DNA from: Gimesia aquarii | GTDB taxonomy: Bacteria > Planctomycetota > Planctomycetia > Planctomycetales > Planctomycetaceae | NCBI RefSeq assembly: GCF_007748175.1 | Contig: NZ_CP037422.1 | Location: forward strand, 5,224,334 to 5,288,333 | Reading direction: 5' to 3' | DNA: 64,000 nt | Part shown: positions 47,320-56,957 of the stretch, in pieces | How positions within the stretch are numbered: the first letter of the stretch is position 1 | Layout of the letters: each line of letters starts with the position of its first letter | The notes under the pieces: generated by a model | Database searches by the model: none | What the model was told of the DNA's origin: nothing | What the model saw: the letters and a program-made list of their open reading frames with translations, nothing else | Translations under genes and position numbers: made by a program

Positions 47320-48063
47320 TTGTTTCCTTTCAAATTCGAGGCTAAGAGTTTTTTTATATTATGTATGTGCTGTGTGGAATCAAGTGCAGTTTAAAAATTA
47401 ATATACTCATCATATGAATGAGTAATCACTCGTTGTTGGAGTGAAACTTGCTGGTGCTTTTGAGTTTTTCTAAAGAACAAAGAGAGCGATGTGGACAAGG
47501 TCAGTTGCAAAATCACTGGGACGGAGAACTGACGTTGCCCCCTTAACCGAGCCCAGAACTTGATATACTGATCAGGGTTCTGGACCTAGTAAGGAGAAAA
47601 CATCAGTGCTGCTGCATCGTAGAGTATTTCCTGCATCATTTTCTTACAGAGGATGTGGTAGCTATCGGCATAATAGACCCACAAATTCCTCGAATACGGG
47701 AAAGTGCGACTTCGGTCAATGAAAGTTGTTATTTCGCGTACAATCACTTAAATAACCGTCAAACGGTTTCACGTCACTTCGTACTGATCTGAAATTAATC
47801 CATGTCAGTCCGCCAACTTAATTCTGTTCATGAAACTCATGATTTTACGTATAACAACTCAAACACTCTATTTTGCTAGCAATTAAGTGAGCCGGAACAA
47901 TGGATTCAGGAAGATGTGAAATTAACACAAAAACTCTCCACCAGATAGAAGATTATTTCTCCAAATCAATCAGTTATTTTAATTATCCAACTGAAGACTT
48001 TAGACAAAAAATGTTTTCGGTAGAAGCAGAAAAATCAATTCTAAACATAAGGTGCTTGACACT
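47320..48063. other. Gene-poor stretch between the surface island and the mobile-element remnant
   Basis: About 740 bases with no gene I can support. Some open frames on the plus strand have coding-like composition but no good start or known relative. Confidence 0.3.
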
Positions 48064-48102
48064 CCCCGATTCCGAAGACTGGTGCTCTATCCAGTTGAGC
48101 TA
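48064..48102 (-). pseudogene. Partial tRNA-Arg (D arm and anticodon arm only)
   Basis: On the minus strand TAGCTCAACTGGATAGAGCA forms a normal D arm, followed by CCAGT-CTTCGGA-ATCGG, an anticodon arm with TCG (Arg). No T arm or matching acceptor stem follows, and the anticodon stem has a mismatch. This is a fragment rather than a working tRNA. Such halves are typically left where an integrase used a tRNA gene as its target. Confidence 0.65.
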
Positions 48103-48411
48103 ACATCGTAGCAAAAACGTCAGACGCCCTATTTCTAAAACCAAATATTAAAACGATCGTTTTCGCTGACACGTTATTTCAGTCAAATACAATTGAGTTG
48201 GATTGGAATGATTCGAATCCAAAACAAAGAACACAAGATATTAATCAAATTTTGTTCGCAAATCTCGTCGTTTTCGCGTACACATCATTTCGGTTAGATG
48301 AGGCTAGTTTATTAGTAGTAAAACGAAACCATAACCAACCACACGAAATTTTATTAATACATCCTTACAATCAATTAAATATGAAAAAGAAAGAGGGCAA
48401 AATGCCCTCAA

Positions 48412-48820
48412 TCAATATTCAGATGGTAGCAATAAGTTTCCATCAATAAGCCATAGAATAAAGTTCTCAAGCGGAAAATCAGTAAACGAGATTTCTTGTT
48501 TCACTTTCAGCGGCTCATTAGTATCTTCTTTCATGCTAAACAATTGCCGTTGCTCCCTTTTTTGATCTTTTAAGTTTCCACACTTGAAAAGGAATTGTTG
48601 CAATGTCGTCTTGTTCCTGGTATGAAGCAATGAAGTCAATTAGCCAACATGCCTGAGCACAATCAGCAAGATGCTTAGCACCATCCGTGTATGCGAAGTA
48701 ATCTGTAAAATGTTTATAGTATGTTTCAGTTCCCGTAAAGTGCTGCAATTCCTCTAATAATATTTTATCGAATATTCCTTTTACACCCTTACACTGCCTA
48801 CTCGATTGTGGCTTATACAA
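48412..48820 (-). pseudogene. DUF6876 family gene, frameshifted
   Basis: Two overlapping frames make one protein. The first (from 48820) reads ELQHFTGTETYYKHFTDYFA, YTDGAKHLADCAQACWLIDF and TIPFQVWKL; the second (to 48412) reads SMKEDTNEPLKVKQEISFTD and ENFILWLIDGNLLLPSEY. The F-T-G-T-E-x-Y, YTDG.K.LA, WLID.IASYQ and LPSEY blocks are, from memory, those of DUF6876, small proteins common on mobile elements. The frame breaks at about 48540-48575, so the gene is dead. Function of the family is unknown. Confidence 0.7.
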
Positions 48821-48954
48821 CTACCAATAAAAGTGCGAAAGCCATACGATAGAGCGATGGTTGAGAATCGTAACGAAATGCAATGAAGTAAGGGTCACAT
48901 ACCAAGTGAACGAAGTGAGCAATCTGTTAGACAGCAATTTATTTCAAAAGTGGT

Positions 48955-49455
48955 ATGATATTTAAACAAATTAAGCAAGAAGGTCTTCGATTAAGAAAGA
49001 ACTATCATCCCGCAATCGTAGAAGACCTTGAACGTCTCGCCCAAGATGAGTATGCAATCCGAGTCATAGTGACACCCTATGCGATTAAGGAGAATGAATG
49101 CGGCTGTAGATCTGATGGATTAAAGTACACCTTGTATTCATCAATTAACGGCAAAAAGAGTATGTTGTCTTTGGCACATCAAATCAGTCATTTTGAAGTA
49201 GGGCATTTTAAAAGAACAACGCATTGTAAGATACGCACCTAAATAGAAGCAAATGTGTTTGCAGCAAGGCTTCTTGGCATGGGATTTTTTGGCTGTAGCT
49301 TCGCAAAAATTCTGATAGAAATCAAATTGGGATATGCTTTTGGCAAACACCTCGAAAAATACTCCCCACCAAATGTCGTGGAGTTGCTTCGTATCGGCAG
49401 TGAAGAGGTACGGGGCAATGGAAAAGAATACGATCCAAATGATTTAATCGCGTGA
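48955..49455 (+). pseudogene. ImmA/IrrE-type metallopeptidase gene, broken
   Basis: One reading frame from ATG 48955 to a TGA at 49453-49455 is interrupted only by a TAA at 49240-49242. Before the stop it reads SMLSLAHQISHFEVGHFK; after it IEANVFAARLLG. These correspond to the family's LAHELGHxxxH zinc site and EAEANxFAAxLL block. The catalytic Glu of HExxH is Gln here (HQISH), a second lesion. ImmA/IrrE proteins cleave repressors in mobile elements. Divergent from the DUF6876 pseudogene. Confidence 0.65.
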
Positions 49456-49558
49456 GGAAAAAAGATCGCCCAATAATTTGTTGCCCGCTTTTTTTCTTGC
49501 GCATAAACGGGCAATGAGCGACACTAAACTATAGGAAAAATAAAAAAATCCCACAAAC

Positions 49559-49592
49559 AAAAAAGCCACAACTCGTTATGAGTCATGGCTTT
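49559..49592 (-). terminator. Rho-independent terminator behind tRNA-Lys
   Basis: AAAGCCA (49562-49568) pairs with TGGCTTT (49586-49592), with a second short stem ACTC/GAGT inside. On the minus strand six T follow the stem. It starts six bases after the mature end of the tRNA gene. Confidence 0.85.
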
Positions 49593-49597
49593 GTGAA

Positions 49598-49670
<73 letters not shown>

Positions 49671-49953
49671 ATTGTTCTTTTTGTATCTGGACAGGCCTGG
49701 ATGACAAGTGTTCGGAACCACTTTGTATTTCAACAGGACCGTTTGATCGCTGAGTTAGGATAATAGCAACAAGCCCAATAAAATCACAACATTCCGAGCA
49801 AAAAAAATCATTGTAAATTCATATTTTCTCTACCCTTAGTCAAATTCCAATGACTTTGCGCCTAAATGAATTCATTCAACAGTCATGTCCCGAAAAAGTC
49901 TCTATTTCTTAGTGATTTGGGCATGCCAGGATTCCAGGAGCGTGAGAGTCTAA

Positions 49954-51537
49954 TTATGAAGAATAGTCGTCCGTTGTGTACATTCCATCGATGTATCGCC
50001 ATAGTTTTGAGTTAGGATTTTGTGGCTTCAGTGCTTCCGGTAATCGATGAGGGCGAACGTTGTCATAGCATTGGAGCATCGAAAAACGGTGGATCGCGGC
50101 GGGAATCCCGACCGACGTAAATACCGGATGCCCCGTTGAGGGGAACGGTCCGCCATGATTCATCGCGGGACTAACGGCGACTCCCGTTGGCATTTTATCG
50201 TTTAACAGTCGACCGACTTTTTGCCGTAAGACCGGAGCAATTTGGTCGTAAAGTGTGTCATCATTTCCGTCGGTATGGCTATAAATGCAGCCGGTGAGAT
50301 TTCCCTCAAGGTATTCTGCGATTTCTGCTAACTCCTCGTCAGATTCAGCGATGACGAATAAGGCGCTGTTTCCAAATGCTTCTTCCTGTAATGAGGATGG
50401 GTTGGCAAGAAATTGGTTGCCGCTGACTTTTAACAGCGTATTCGCATAGGAGAAACCAGGACCATCCGATGCGGTGCCGCCGGTAATCAGGGTGGCACCT
50501 GCCGCCTCGATTGCCGCTATCCCCGCTTCAAGACCTGTTTGCCCTCCTTTGCTGAGTAATATTCCTGCGGGAGCTTCTTCAAATTTCTGGGTCACCTGTT
50601 GAATAAATGTGTCTGCGGAAGCGCCTGCTTTTAAAATCACCAGCCCCGGATTGGTACAGAACTGTCCGGTTCCCATCAGGCAGCTGCCTTTAAATTCTTC
50701 GGCGATGTCAGCGCTTCGTTCATTTAAGGCTTCAGGCAGCACAAACACAGGGTTAATACTCGACAATTCCAGATAGACGGGTTTGCCTGCTTTATCGGCT
50801 GCTGCTTTAATCGTCAATCCGGCACTACGACCGCCGGTATAGCCGATGGCTCCCATGAGAGGATGTGATACGAGTCGACAACCATCTTCATGACTGGTGC
50901 GATAGATGAGTTGAACGAACCCTGTCGGCATATTGGTCGCTTTTGCGGCTGTGTCAGCAGCTTCCGCAAAGATCTGCGTGGTACCAGGGTGAGAAGAATG
51001 TCCTTTGGCAATGACCGGGTTTCCTGCAGCGACCGCCGCAGCGAAGTCACCTCCTGCGATACTGTTAAAAGCGAAAGGGAAATTATTGGGACCAAAGACG
51101 GTGACTGGACCAATGGGGCCAAACAGGGAGCTGATACCGGTTGCGGTATCAATGGTTGGCATTGCCCACGAGCCTTCACGGGCATGAGTGGCGGCCTGTC
51201 TCAATTGATTGGTCGTGCGGGGGAGTTCGCCATCTCTCAAGCGGGGAGATTCAGGGTAGCCGGTTTCCAGATGCGCTGTTTCGACTAACGCTTCAGTCCG
51301 TTTTTCAATTTCCTCCGCGTAGGAATCGAGAAAGGCAGCAAAACGTTCTCCAGACCAACCTCGCATTTGTTTTGACGCATCAGAAGCGGCCTGAATCGCT
51401 GCTTCGATTTCATTCCAGGGGCTGACGGGATAGAGTGGTTCCAAAGTTTCCGCCGTTGCCGGATTGGTCGCCTGAAATGTATTTGATCCCGTTGAAGAAA
51501 TCCATTGACCATTGATAAGAATTTGTTGTGTTGCCAT
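49954..51537 (-). CDS. NADP-type aldehyde dehydrogenase (2-ketoglutarate semialdehyde dehydrogenase-like)
   Basis: From ATG 51537 the product is 527 residues. FGPNNFPFAFNSIAGGDFAA and AKGHSSHPGTT are the cofactor-binding region, GYTGGRSAG follows, then the Glu in YLELSSINPVFVLP and the catalytic Cys in GTGQFCTNPG near 290. This pattern, with SSINP, is that of ALDHs acting on 2,5-dioxopentanoate (oxidative sugar-acid pathways). The earlier start (51561) is less likely because AAGGAT sits before the chosen ATG. No dehydratase neighbour confirms the pathway. Confidence 0.85.
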   Translation of the reverse strand: MATQQILINGQWISSTGSNTFQATNPATAETLEPLYPVSPWNEIEAAIQAASDASKQMRGWSGERFAAFLDSYAEEIEKRTEALVETAHLETGYPESPRLRDGELPRTTNQLRQAATHAREGSWAMPTIDTATGISSLFGPIGPVTVFGPNNFPFAFNSIAGGDFAAAVAAGNPVIAKGHSSHPGTTQIFAEAADTAAKATNMPTGFVQLIYRTSHEDGCRLVSHPLMGAIGYTGGRSAGLTIKAAADKAGKPVYLELSSINPVFVLPEALNERSADIAEEFKGSCLMGTGQFCTNPGLVILKAGASADTFIQQVTQKFEEAPAGILLSKGGQTGLEAGIAAIEAAGATLITGGTASDGPGFSYANTLLKVSGNQFLANPSSLQEEAFGNSALFVIAESDEELAEIAEYLEGNLTGCIYSHTDGNDDTLYDQIAPVLRQKVGRLLNDKMPTGVAVSPAMNHGGPFPSTGHPVFTSVGIPAAIHRFSMLQCYDNVRPHRLPEALKPQNPNSKLWRYIDGMYTTDDYSS

Positions 51538-51633
51538 GACGTATCCTTGTGAGCCTGCCAATAAGTTGGCAATTGGTTAAAATGTGTATTTGGGTAAGAT
51601 TTATCATAGTCTGTTTAGAGAAGATTAACAGTG

Positions 51634-53130
51634 ATGCAGCAATTTGATGTTGTTATTTTGGGAGCTGGCTTTGGGGGAAGTCTGACAGCATTGCTGCTGA
51701 ATCAGATCGGTCTCAACGTGGCTTTGATTGACCGGGGAACGCACCCCCGTTTTTCCATTGGTGAATCTTCCACTCCCATAGCCGACTATCTGCTGGAATC
51801 GCTCTCCGAGAACTATGATCTTCCACAATTTCAGCCATTTTGCAAGTATGGGACCTGGCAGGAACGATATCCTCAATTGGCCTGTGGAATCAAACGTGGA
51901 TTCAGTTATTTTGCTCACGAGCCAGAGCAGTTCTTTCGACAAAAATCGAACCACAGTAGCGAGTTGCTGGTGACAGCAAACCTGGATGAAGCATCAGCAG
52001 ACACACACTGGTTTCGGGCCGATGTTGATCATTTTTTCGCGGAAGAAGTTCAAAAGTCGAGTGTCGTTTATCTGGATCAGACTGAAGTGGTTCTGGCTCA
52101 ATCCGATGATTGGACAATCCAGGTAGAGAGAAGAGGGGAACGCTTCGATTTTCGAGCTCAATTTCTCATCGATGCGACGGGGGCGATGGGCGTGGTGCCT
52201 GAATTTTTAGGAGTGGAACGTCAAACAGAGTTTGAATCCTGTTCGACAGCGGTCTATGGGCATTTTGAAAACGTGATTCCCTGGTCAGAAATATTAGATC
52301 AATATGAATTTGATCGATCGGAATATCCTTTTGACTGCGATCAGGCGGCACTACATCACGTATTGAGTGAAGGGTGGATGTGGCAATTACGTTTTAATAA
52401 TGATATTACGAGTGCCGGTTTTGTTTTAGATTCAGCTAGGAATGCTCGTTCAGCCAATGAACTGTGGCAGAATCTTTTGAGCCGCTATCCGTCAATTCAA
52501 TCGCAATTCGAGGAGGCATCGATCGTTTCACCGAACTTCGGTCTCTGTTCAACAGGCAGGTTTCAGCGTGGTTGGAAGGAGTGTGCAGGTCCCAAATGGG
52601 CTCTGTTACCGAATACGGCAGGTTTTGTTGACCCGTTACATAGTACCGGGATTGCCCATACTTTGTGTGGGATCGAGCGTCTCGTTATGATTCTGGAACA
52701 GTGCTGGCGAAATAGTGATGAATTGTCTGTTGCCTTATCGCACTATTCACAGTCGATTCAAGCGGAGTTGAAATTAATTGATGCGTTGGTCGCCGGTTGT
52801 TATCGGACTTTGAAACATTTTGATCTATTTACGACGAGCACGTTGTTTTATTTTGCTGCTGCGACTAGCTTTGAACACCAACGATGTAACGAGCAAAAGA
52901 GACCACTGTTTCTATGCGCTGATGATGTTGGCTTGAGTAACATCATCAGCGGTTGGCTAAGTGAGGTCTCTAAGATAAATGACAAAAATGTGTCTGAACC
53001 CGATGAAATCAAACGCGCGATTCTAAACGCGGAAACAATGTTAAAACCCTGGAACCGAGTGGGTTTGTTTCACCCCGATGTCCCGAACATGTATTACTAC
53101 ACTGCGGCTCCCAAAACAGAGCCGCAGTGA
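51634..53130 (+). CDS. FAD-dependent oxidoreductase, tryptophan-halogenase-like
   Basis: The 498-residue protein begins with a Rossmann FAD motif GAGFGGSLTALLLNQ (residues 10-24), has RFSIGESSTPIADYLLESL, a second FAD site in LPNTAGFVDPLHSTGIAHTL, and GWMWQLRFNNDITSAGFV where flavin halogenases carry W-x-W-x-I-P. The WxWxIP motif is changed (WMWQLRF), so halogenation is not assured; it may be a hydroxylase or reductase of this superfamily. ATG 51634 is preferred over a GTG one codon earlier. It is divergent from the aldehyde dehydrogenase and convergent with htpG. Confidence 0.75.
   Translation: MQQFDVVILGAGFGGSLTALLLNQIGLNVALIDRGTHPRFSIGESSTPIADYLLESLSENYDLPQFQPFCKYGTWQERYPQLACGIKRGFSYFAHEPEQFFRQKSNHSSELLVTANLDEASADTHWFRADVDHFFAEEVQKSSVVYLDQTEVVLAQSDDWTIQVERRGERFDFRAQFLIDATGAMGVVPEFLGVERQTEFESCSTAVYGHFENVIPWSEILDQYEFDRSEYPFDCDQAALHHVLSEGWMWQLRFNNDITSAGFVLDSARNARSANELWQNLLSRYPSIQSQFEEASIVSPNFGLCSTGRFQRGWKECAGPKWALLPNTAGFVDPLHSTGIAHTLCGIERLVMILEQCWRNSDELSVALSHYSQSIQAELKLIDALVAGCYRTLKHFDLFTTSTLFYFAAATSFEHQRCNEQKRPLFLCADDVGLSNIISGWLSEVSKINDKNVSEPDEIKRAILNAETMLKPWNRVGLFHPDVPNMYYYTAAPKTEPQ
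53100..53129. terminator. 11-bp hairpin between convergent genes (likely bidirectional terminator)
   Basis: CACTGCGGCTC (53100-53110) and GAGCCGCAGTG (53119-53129) form a GC-rich stem with an eight-base loop at the end of the flavoprotein gene, 28 bases from the htpG stop. Neither side has a clear T-run, but the position between two convergent genes fits a shared terminator. Confidence 0.6.
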
Positions 53131-53157
53131 GTAGAGTGAGAAAGCAATCTATTGGCC

Positions 53158-55065
53158 TTAGGTAATTATGGGCGAACGCTTCTGAGCCAGTTCTTCCATC
53201 ATGCTCTGAATGTTGCTCGTAATCTCATCAGGACTTGTTGCGATTCCCGTCATCAAGGAAGCGTTCCAGAAGAGTTGACGGCCACATTGCTTGATAAAGG
53301 CGTGTTGATCTGTGTTGGAAGAGAGCGTGCAGAGACGCTTTATCAATTCTGCATCCGGATTAATTTCCAGAATCCGTTTTGTCGTCGGAAAATCTTTATT
53401 GTTCATACTCAACACTTTTTGTAGCTGAGAACTGATAGCGCCTTCCGGCATGACAAGACAACAGGGGCTGTCTGTCAAACGATCTGATTTTGTGATCGAT
53501 TCGACATCGTCTTTGAGTTCTTCTTCGAATAACGAAAGGACTTTCTCGAATTCAGGAGAGACCGGCTCCTTATGCTCTTCTTTCTTTTCCGATGCCTCTT
53601 CTGATTCTACTTTCTCTTCACTTTCACCAGGAAGTTTTACCTCTGAAGAATCGATGGAAATAATATCGTGATCTTCAAATTTCGCCAGGTTTGAGAGTAC
53701 GATCTCATCCATTGGATCTGCCAGATAGAAAACTTCGATTCCTTTCTTGCGGAAGATTTCAAGATTCGGGTTCTTGGCAATCGTATTGAAATCATGCCCG
53801 CCGAGATAATAAATTTGTTTTTGGTTTTCTTCAGCTCGCCCAAGATATGTTTCTAGTGAAACGAGTTCATTTTCAGAAGCTCCTTTAGAGGATGGGAAAC
53901 GCAGAAGTTTGGCAATGGCATCACGGTTTTCAAAGTCAGTACCAATTCCTTCTCGAAGACTGCTGCCGAATTGACGATAGAATTCCAAATACTTTTCTTC
54001 ATCGTCTTTGGCAATGGAGGCCAGATGTGAGAGTACTCGTTTCGTTAACACTTTTTGAATCTTGCGGAAGATGGTGTTATCCTGCAGCGATTCACGCGAG
54101 ATGTTCAGTGGCAGGTCTGCCGAATCGACAATCCCATAAATGAATCGTAGATATTCAGGCAATAAATCTCTGTTGTCATTTTGAACCAGGATGCGTTTTG
54201 CACAGAGGCTGATGCCATGTTCGGTACGACCAAAGCCCATCAATTCGAGATTGGTTTGTGGACAATATAAGATGCTGTGAAATTGAAAGGGAGAGTCACT
54301 GCTCAGGTGCAGATGCCAGCGTGCCTGTTCTTCTCCGTTATGCGCCAAATACTGATAAAACCCGTCATATTGTTCTTGTGTGAGCTGTGTTTTCGGTTCC
54401 AGCCAGATGGGAGGCTGATCGTTGACAAGTTCATCGCCGAGTTTGATAGGATAGGGAACGAAAGTGGAATACTTTTTCAGGATAAATTTGAGGCGTGTGT
54501 CGCTTGTATATTCGTCGAGGTCTTTGCGTAAGTGCAATCGTATCGATGTACCACGTTCCAGTCCCTCTTGTGCTTCAATTGTGAATGCACCTGTGCCATC
54601 TGATTCCCATTTCCAGCCAGATTCTTCCTGGTAGCTGCGCGTCAAAACTTCAACTTTATCGGCGAGCATGAAGGCAGAATAAAATCCGACTCCAAATTTT
54701 CCAATGAGAGAAACTTCTTCTTTCTCATCACCGGCTGCATTTTTCAAAAAATCAAGCGAACCACTATGGGCAATGGTGCCAATGTTCTCGATTAATTCTG
54801 CATGTGTCATACCGACGCCATTGTCGGAGATTGCCAGAACTTTGTTTTCTTCATCCGGTTCGAGACGAATTTCCAGGTGTTGCTCTTCTTTTGCGGTTTC
54901 CTCTGTCAAAGAGAGGAATCGGAATTTATCCAATGCATCAGAGGCGTTGGATATGAGCTCTCGGATGGCGATTTCACGGTTTTGGTAAAGTGAGTGAGAG
55001 AGCAGATCTAATAGTTTTTTGATTTCTGCTTGAAACGTAAATTTTTCGGGTGTTTTTTGGTCCAT
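53158..55065 (-). CDS. htpG: Chaperone HtpG (Hsp90 family)
   Basis: The 635-residue protein shows the GHKL ATP pocket (SLYQNREIAIRELISNASDA, LAISDNGVGMTHAELIENIG, GKFGVGFYSAFMLADKVEV), the middle domain (ILVQNDNRDLLPEYLRFIYG, GIVDSADLPLNISRESLQ) and a C-terminal dimerisation part. It has an acidic insert near 495-515 (SEEKVESEEASEKKEE). Length fits the family (E. coli 624). It refolds and holds client proteins using ATP. Confidence 0.97.
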   Translation of the reverse strand: MDQKTPEKFTFQAEIKKLLDLLSHSLYQNREIAIRELISNASDALDKFRFLSLTEETAKEEQHLEIRLEPDEENKVLAISDNGVGMTHAELIENIGTIAHSGSLDFLKNAAGDEKEEVSLIGKFGVGFYSAFMLADKVEVLTRSYQEESGWKWESDGTGAFTIEAQEGLERGTSIRLHLRKDLDEYTSDTRLKFILKKYSTFVPYPIKLGDELVNDQPPIWLEPKTQLTQEQYDGFYQYLAHNGEEQARWHLHLSSDSPFQFHSILYCPQTNLELMGFGRTEHGISLCAKRILVQNDNRDLLPEYLRFIYGIVDSADLPLNISRESLQDNTIFRKIQKVLTKRVLSHLASIAKDDEEKYLEFYRQFGSSLREGIGTDFENRDAIAKLLRFPSSKGASENELVSLETYLGRAEENQKQIYYLGGHDFNTIAKNPNLEIFRKKGIEVFYLADPMDEIVLSNLAKFEDHDIISIDSSEVKLPGESEEKVESEEASEKKEEHKEPVSPEFEKVLSLFEEELKDDVESITKSDRLTDSPCCLVMPEGAISSQLQKVLSMNNKDFPTTKRILEINPDAELIKRLCTLSSNTDQHAFIKQCGRQLFWNASLMTGIATSPDEITSNIQSMMEELAQKRSPIIT

Positions 55066-55462
55066 GGTCTTTCTCTCAATTAATCAAGCCTGTGTCCAGA
55101 TTTATTATAGTGCCTTCAGGGCAATTTGGATCTCGTATCATAGCTTTGAAGCCGTTACGGTCAAATTGGATGCGTTATAGAATTTTGATGTAAACTGGAA
55201 TTTTCTCCGGCAAAAGAAGTAAATCCACTGATTGAGCCTCTATTGTCTTGTTTATAAAAAGTAGAGGATTTATTGTAAAGTGGCACAGCATCTTCGTATG
55301 GCGGCTCTGGTCTGAAAACCCTCTAAAAGACAATTGTAATCTGTAAGAGGTCGCTGTAATAATAAGATGTAACGGTGGCAGGTTCAGACTTGCCGGGTGT
55401 TCAGAGTAAAGTCTTTTTTAATGAAGCATTCAATCTAAATAGATAATCTGGAGATAGCGATC
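55066..55462. promoter_or_regulatory. Intergenic region upstream of htpG and the Tat-exported isomerase-like gene
   Basis: About 400 bases between divergent genes. It must contain promoters for both. No CIRCE element or sigma-32-like box was recognised for htpG, and no gene or RNA is supported. Confidence 0.35.
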
Positions 55463-56356
55463 ATGGAATTCTTCTCTCGTCGTGACTTTTTGAAAACTAC
55501 CGCATTAGGGGGGACTTTGGCACTGGGGGCAGGTATGTCTGGTTCTGTATTTGCAGGCAAAAAGCCGGCTCGCCAGGCACAATATGGTCTGGTCACTTAT
55601 CAATGGGCAAAAGATTGGGATCTGCCGACTCTGCTCAAAAACTGTAAAACAGCCAATGTATTGGGGGTAGAACTAAGAACGACACATGCACACGGTGTCG
55701 AGCGCACGCTGAACAAACAACAAAGAAAGGAAGTGGTTCAACAGTTTGCCGACAGTCCGGTTACATTAGTAGGCATTGGAAGTAATGAGCGATATGACAA
55801 TCCCAATCCAGGTGTCCTCAAGAAAGCAATTGCAGACACGAAAGACTTCATCAAACTGAGTCACGATGTGGGAGGCACCGGTGTAAAAGTGAAACCGGAT
55901 TCATTTCATAAAGGTGTCTCAAAGGAAAAGACCATTGAGCAGATTGGACGTTCTTTAAACCAGGTTGGAAAATATGGAGCTGACTGGGGGCAACAGATTC
56001 GTCTGGAAGTACATGGTAAATGTGCACATCTTCCGACAATTCGGAAGATATTAGACATTGCCGACCATCCTAATGTGGCGATTTGCTGGAATTGTAATAA
56101 GCAGGATCTGGAAGGCAAGGGGCTGGAGGAAAACTTTGCGCTAGTCAAAGACCGTCTGGGAGCGACAACGCATATTCACGATCTGATTCATTCCGACTAT
56201 CCACACAAGCAATTTTTTGAGTTGATGGCTGGTGTAAACTACACAGGCTGGTTGATGCTTGAAGAAGGCAAACAACCTAAGAAAGAGACTGTTGCTGCCT
56301 TGGCAGAACAGCGAAAACTGTTCGATCAGATGTGGGCTCAGGCGCAAGACAGCTAA
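55463..56356 (+). CDS. Tat-exported sugar phosphate isomerase/epimerase-like protein
   Basis: The 297-residue protein begins with a twin-arginine signal SRRDFLKTTALGGTLALGAG (RR at 6-7). The mature part is a TIM barrel of the AP-endonuclease-2/xylose-isomerase type: LGVELRTTHAHGVERTL, GGTGVKVKPDSFHK, RLEVHGKCAHLPTIRKILDI, VAICWNCNKQDL, and HIHDLIHSDYPH with the conserved His. Such proteins are plentiful in planctomycetes and thought to act on sugars outside the cytoplasm; the substrate is unknown. Confidence 0.85.
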   Translation: MEFFSRRDFLKTTALGGTLALGAGMSGSVFAGKKPARQAQYGLVTYQWAKDWDLPTLLKNCKTANVLGVELRTTHAHGVERTLNKQQRKEVVQQFADSPVTLVGIGSNERYDNPNPGVLKKAIADTKDFIKLSHDVGGTGVKVKPDSFHKGVSKEKTIEQIGRSLNQVGKYGADWGQQIRLEVHGKCAHLPTIRKILDIADHPNVAICWNCNKQDLEGKGLEENFALVKDRLGATTHIHDLIHSDYPHKQFFELMAGVNYTGWLMLEEGKQPKKETVAALAEQRKLFDQMWAQAQDS

Positions 56357-56404
56357 TCACTGTCTGATGAGACTTGGATGAATTACGACGATGTGAAGTG
56401 ATGA

Positions 56405-56602
56405 TCACGGAGATTGAAAGTTTGAGTTTTTATTCAGACTTTGTTCTTTGATCGCAGCATACACTTCTTCCCGGTGTACGGTAACATCTTTGGGGGCTTC
56501 AATTCCAAGACGAACTTTGTCGTTTTTAATTTCGATCACCATCAGTGTGATCGAATCTCCAATGATGATTTTTTCATCTTTTTTTCGGCTGAGTACAAGC
56601 AT
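56405..56602 (-). CDS. csrA: Carbon storage regulator CsrA
   Basis: The 65-residue protein starts MLVLSRKKDEKIIIGDSITL and continues VRLGIEAPKDVTVHREEVYA, the RNA-binding strands of CsrA/RsmA. It binds GGA motifs in mRNA leaders to control translation of carbon, motility and surface genes. AAGGAAT precedes the ATG. It stands alone, convergent with the isomerase-like gene. Confidence 0.95.
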   Translation of the reverse strand: MLVLSRKKDEKIIIGDSITLMVIEIKNDKVRLGIEAPKDVTVHREEVYAAIKEQSLNKNSNFQSP

Positions 56603-56957
56603 CGCTATTCCTTGCGAACTAATAAATGGGGGAACATTTTGTTACAGTCTCTTTCTGTGAACAGGACGCGAAATCGCTATCCGTTGAAAGAGTTACACTT
56701 AAAACTTAGCGTATTGTTTTGGCGTTTCTGCTCTGATCTGAAAAAAATGGATAGGATTCGGCTAACCAATGCTTAAAAAGAAGTAGTTGTAACGATTGTA
56801 TGAATTATGATCGTATCTTTTTCGGCAAGTCTGCACATGAGTTCTTCTACCTCTCAAGCCAGAGTGTTTGGTGAATCAGCCGATTAGAACTTGTCTCGAG
56901 TTATTATTAATGAGACAGAGGGCGCTATTTGACACACGCTTAATGATTTCGAAGGTC
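56603..56957. other. Intergenic region upstream of csrA
   Basis: About 355 bases with no gene or structured RNA that I can support. The csrA promoter should lie in the first part. Confidence 0.3.

Noticed and set aside
47560-47800. Open plus-strand frame with coding-like composition (LTEDVVAIGIIDPQIPRIRE)
   Set aside because: No start codon with ribosome site and no known relative; could not be told from chance.
47900-48103. 67-codon plus-strand frame
   Set aside because: It runs across the tRNA-Arg fragment and shows no family features.
48195-48220. T-loop-like GATTCGAATCC as the missing part of the tRNA-Arg fragment
   Set aside because: It lies on the wrong (5') side of the fragment for the minus strand and is itself palindromic.
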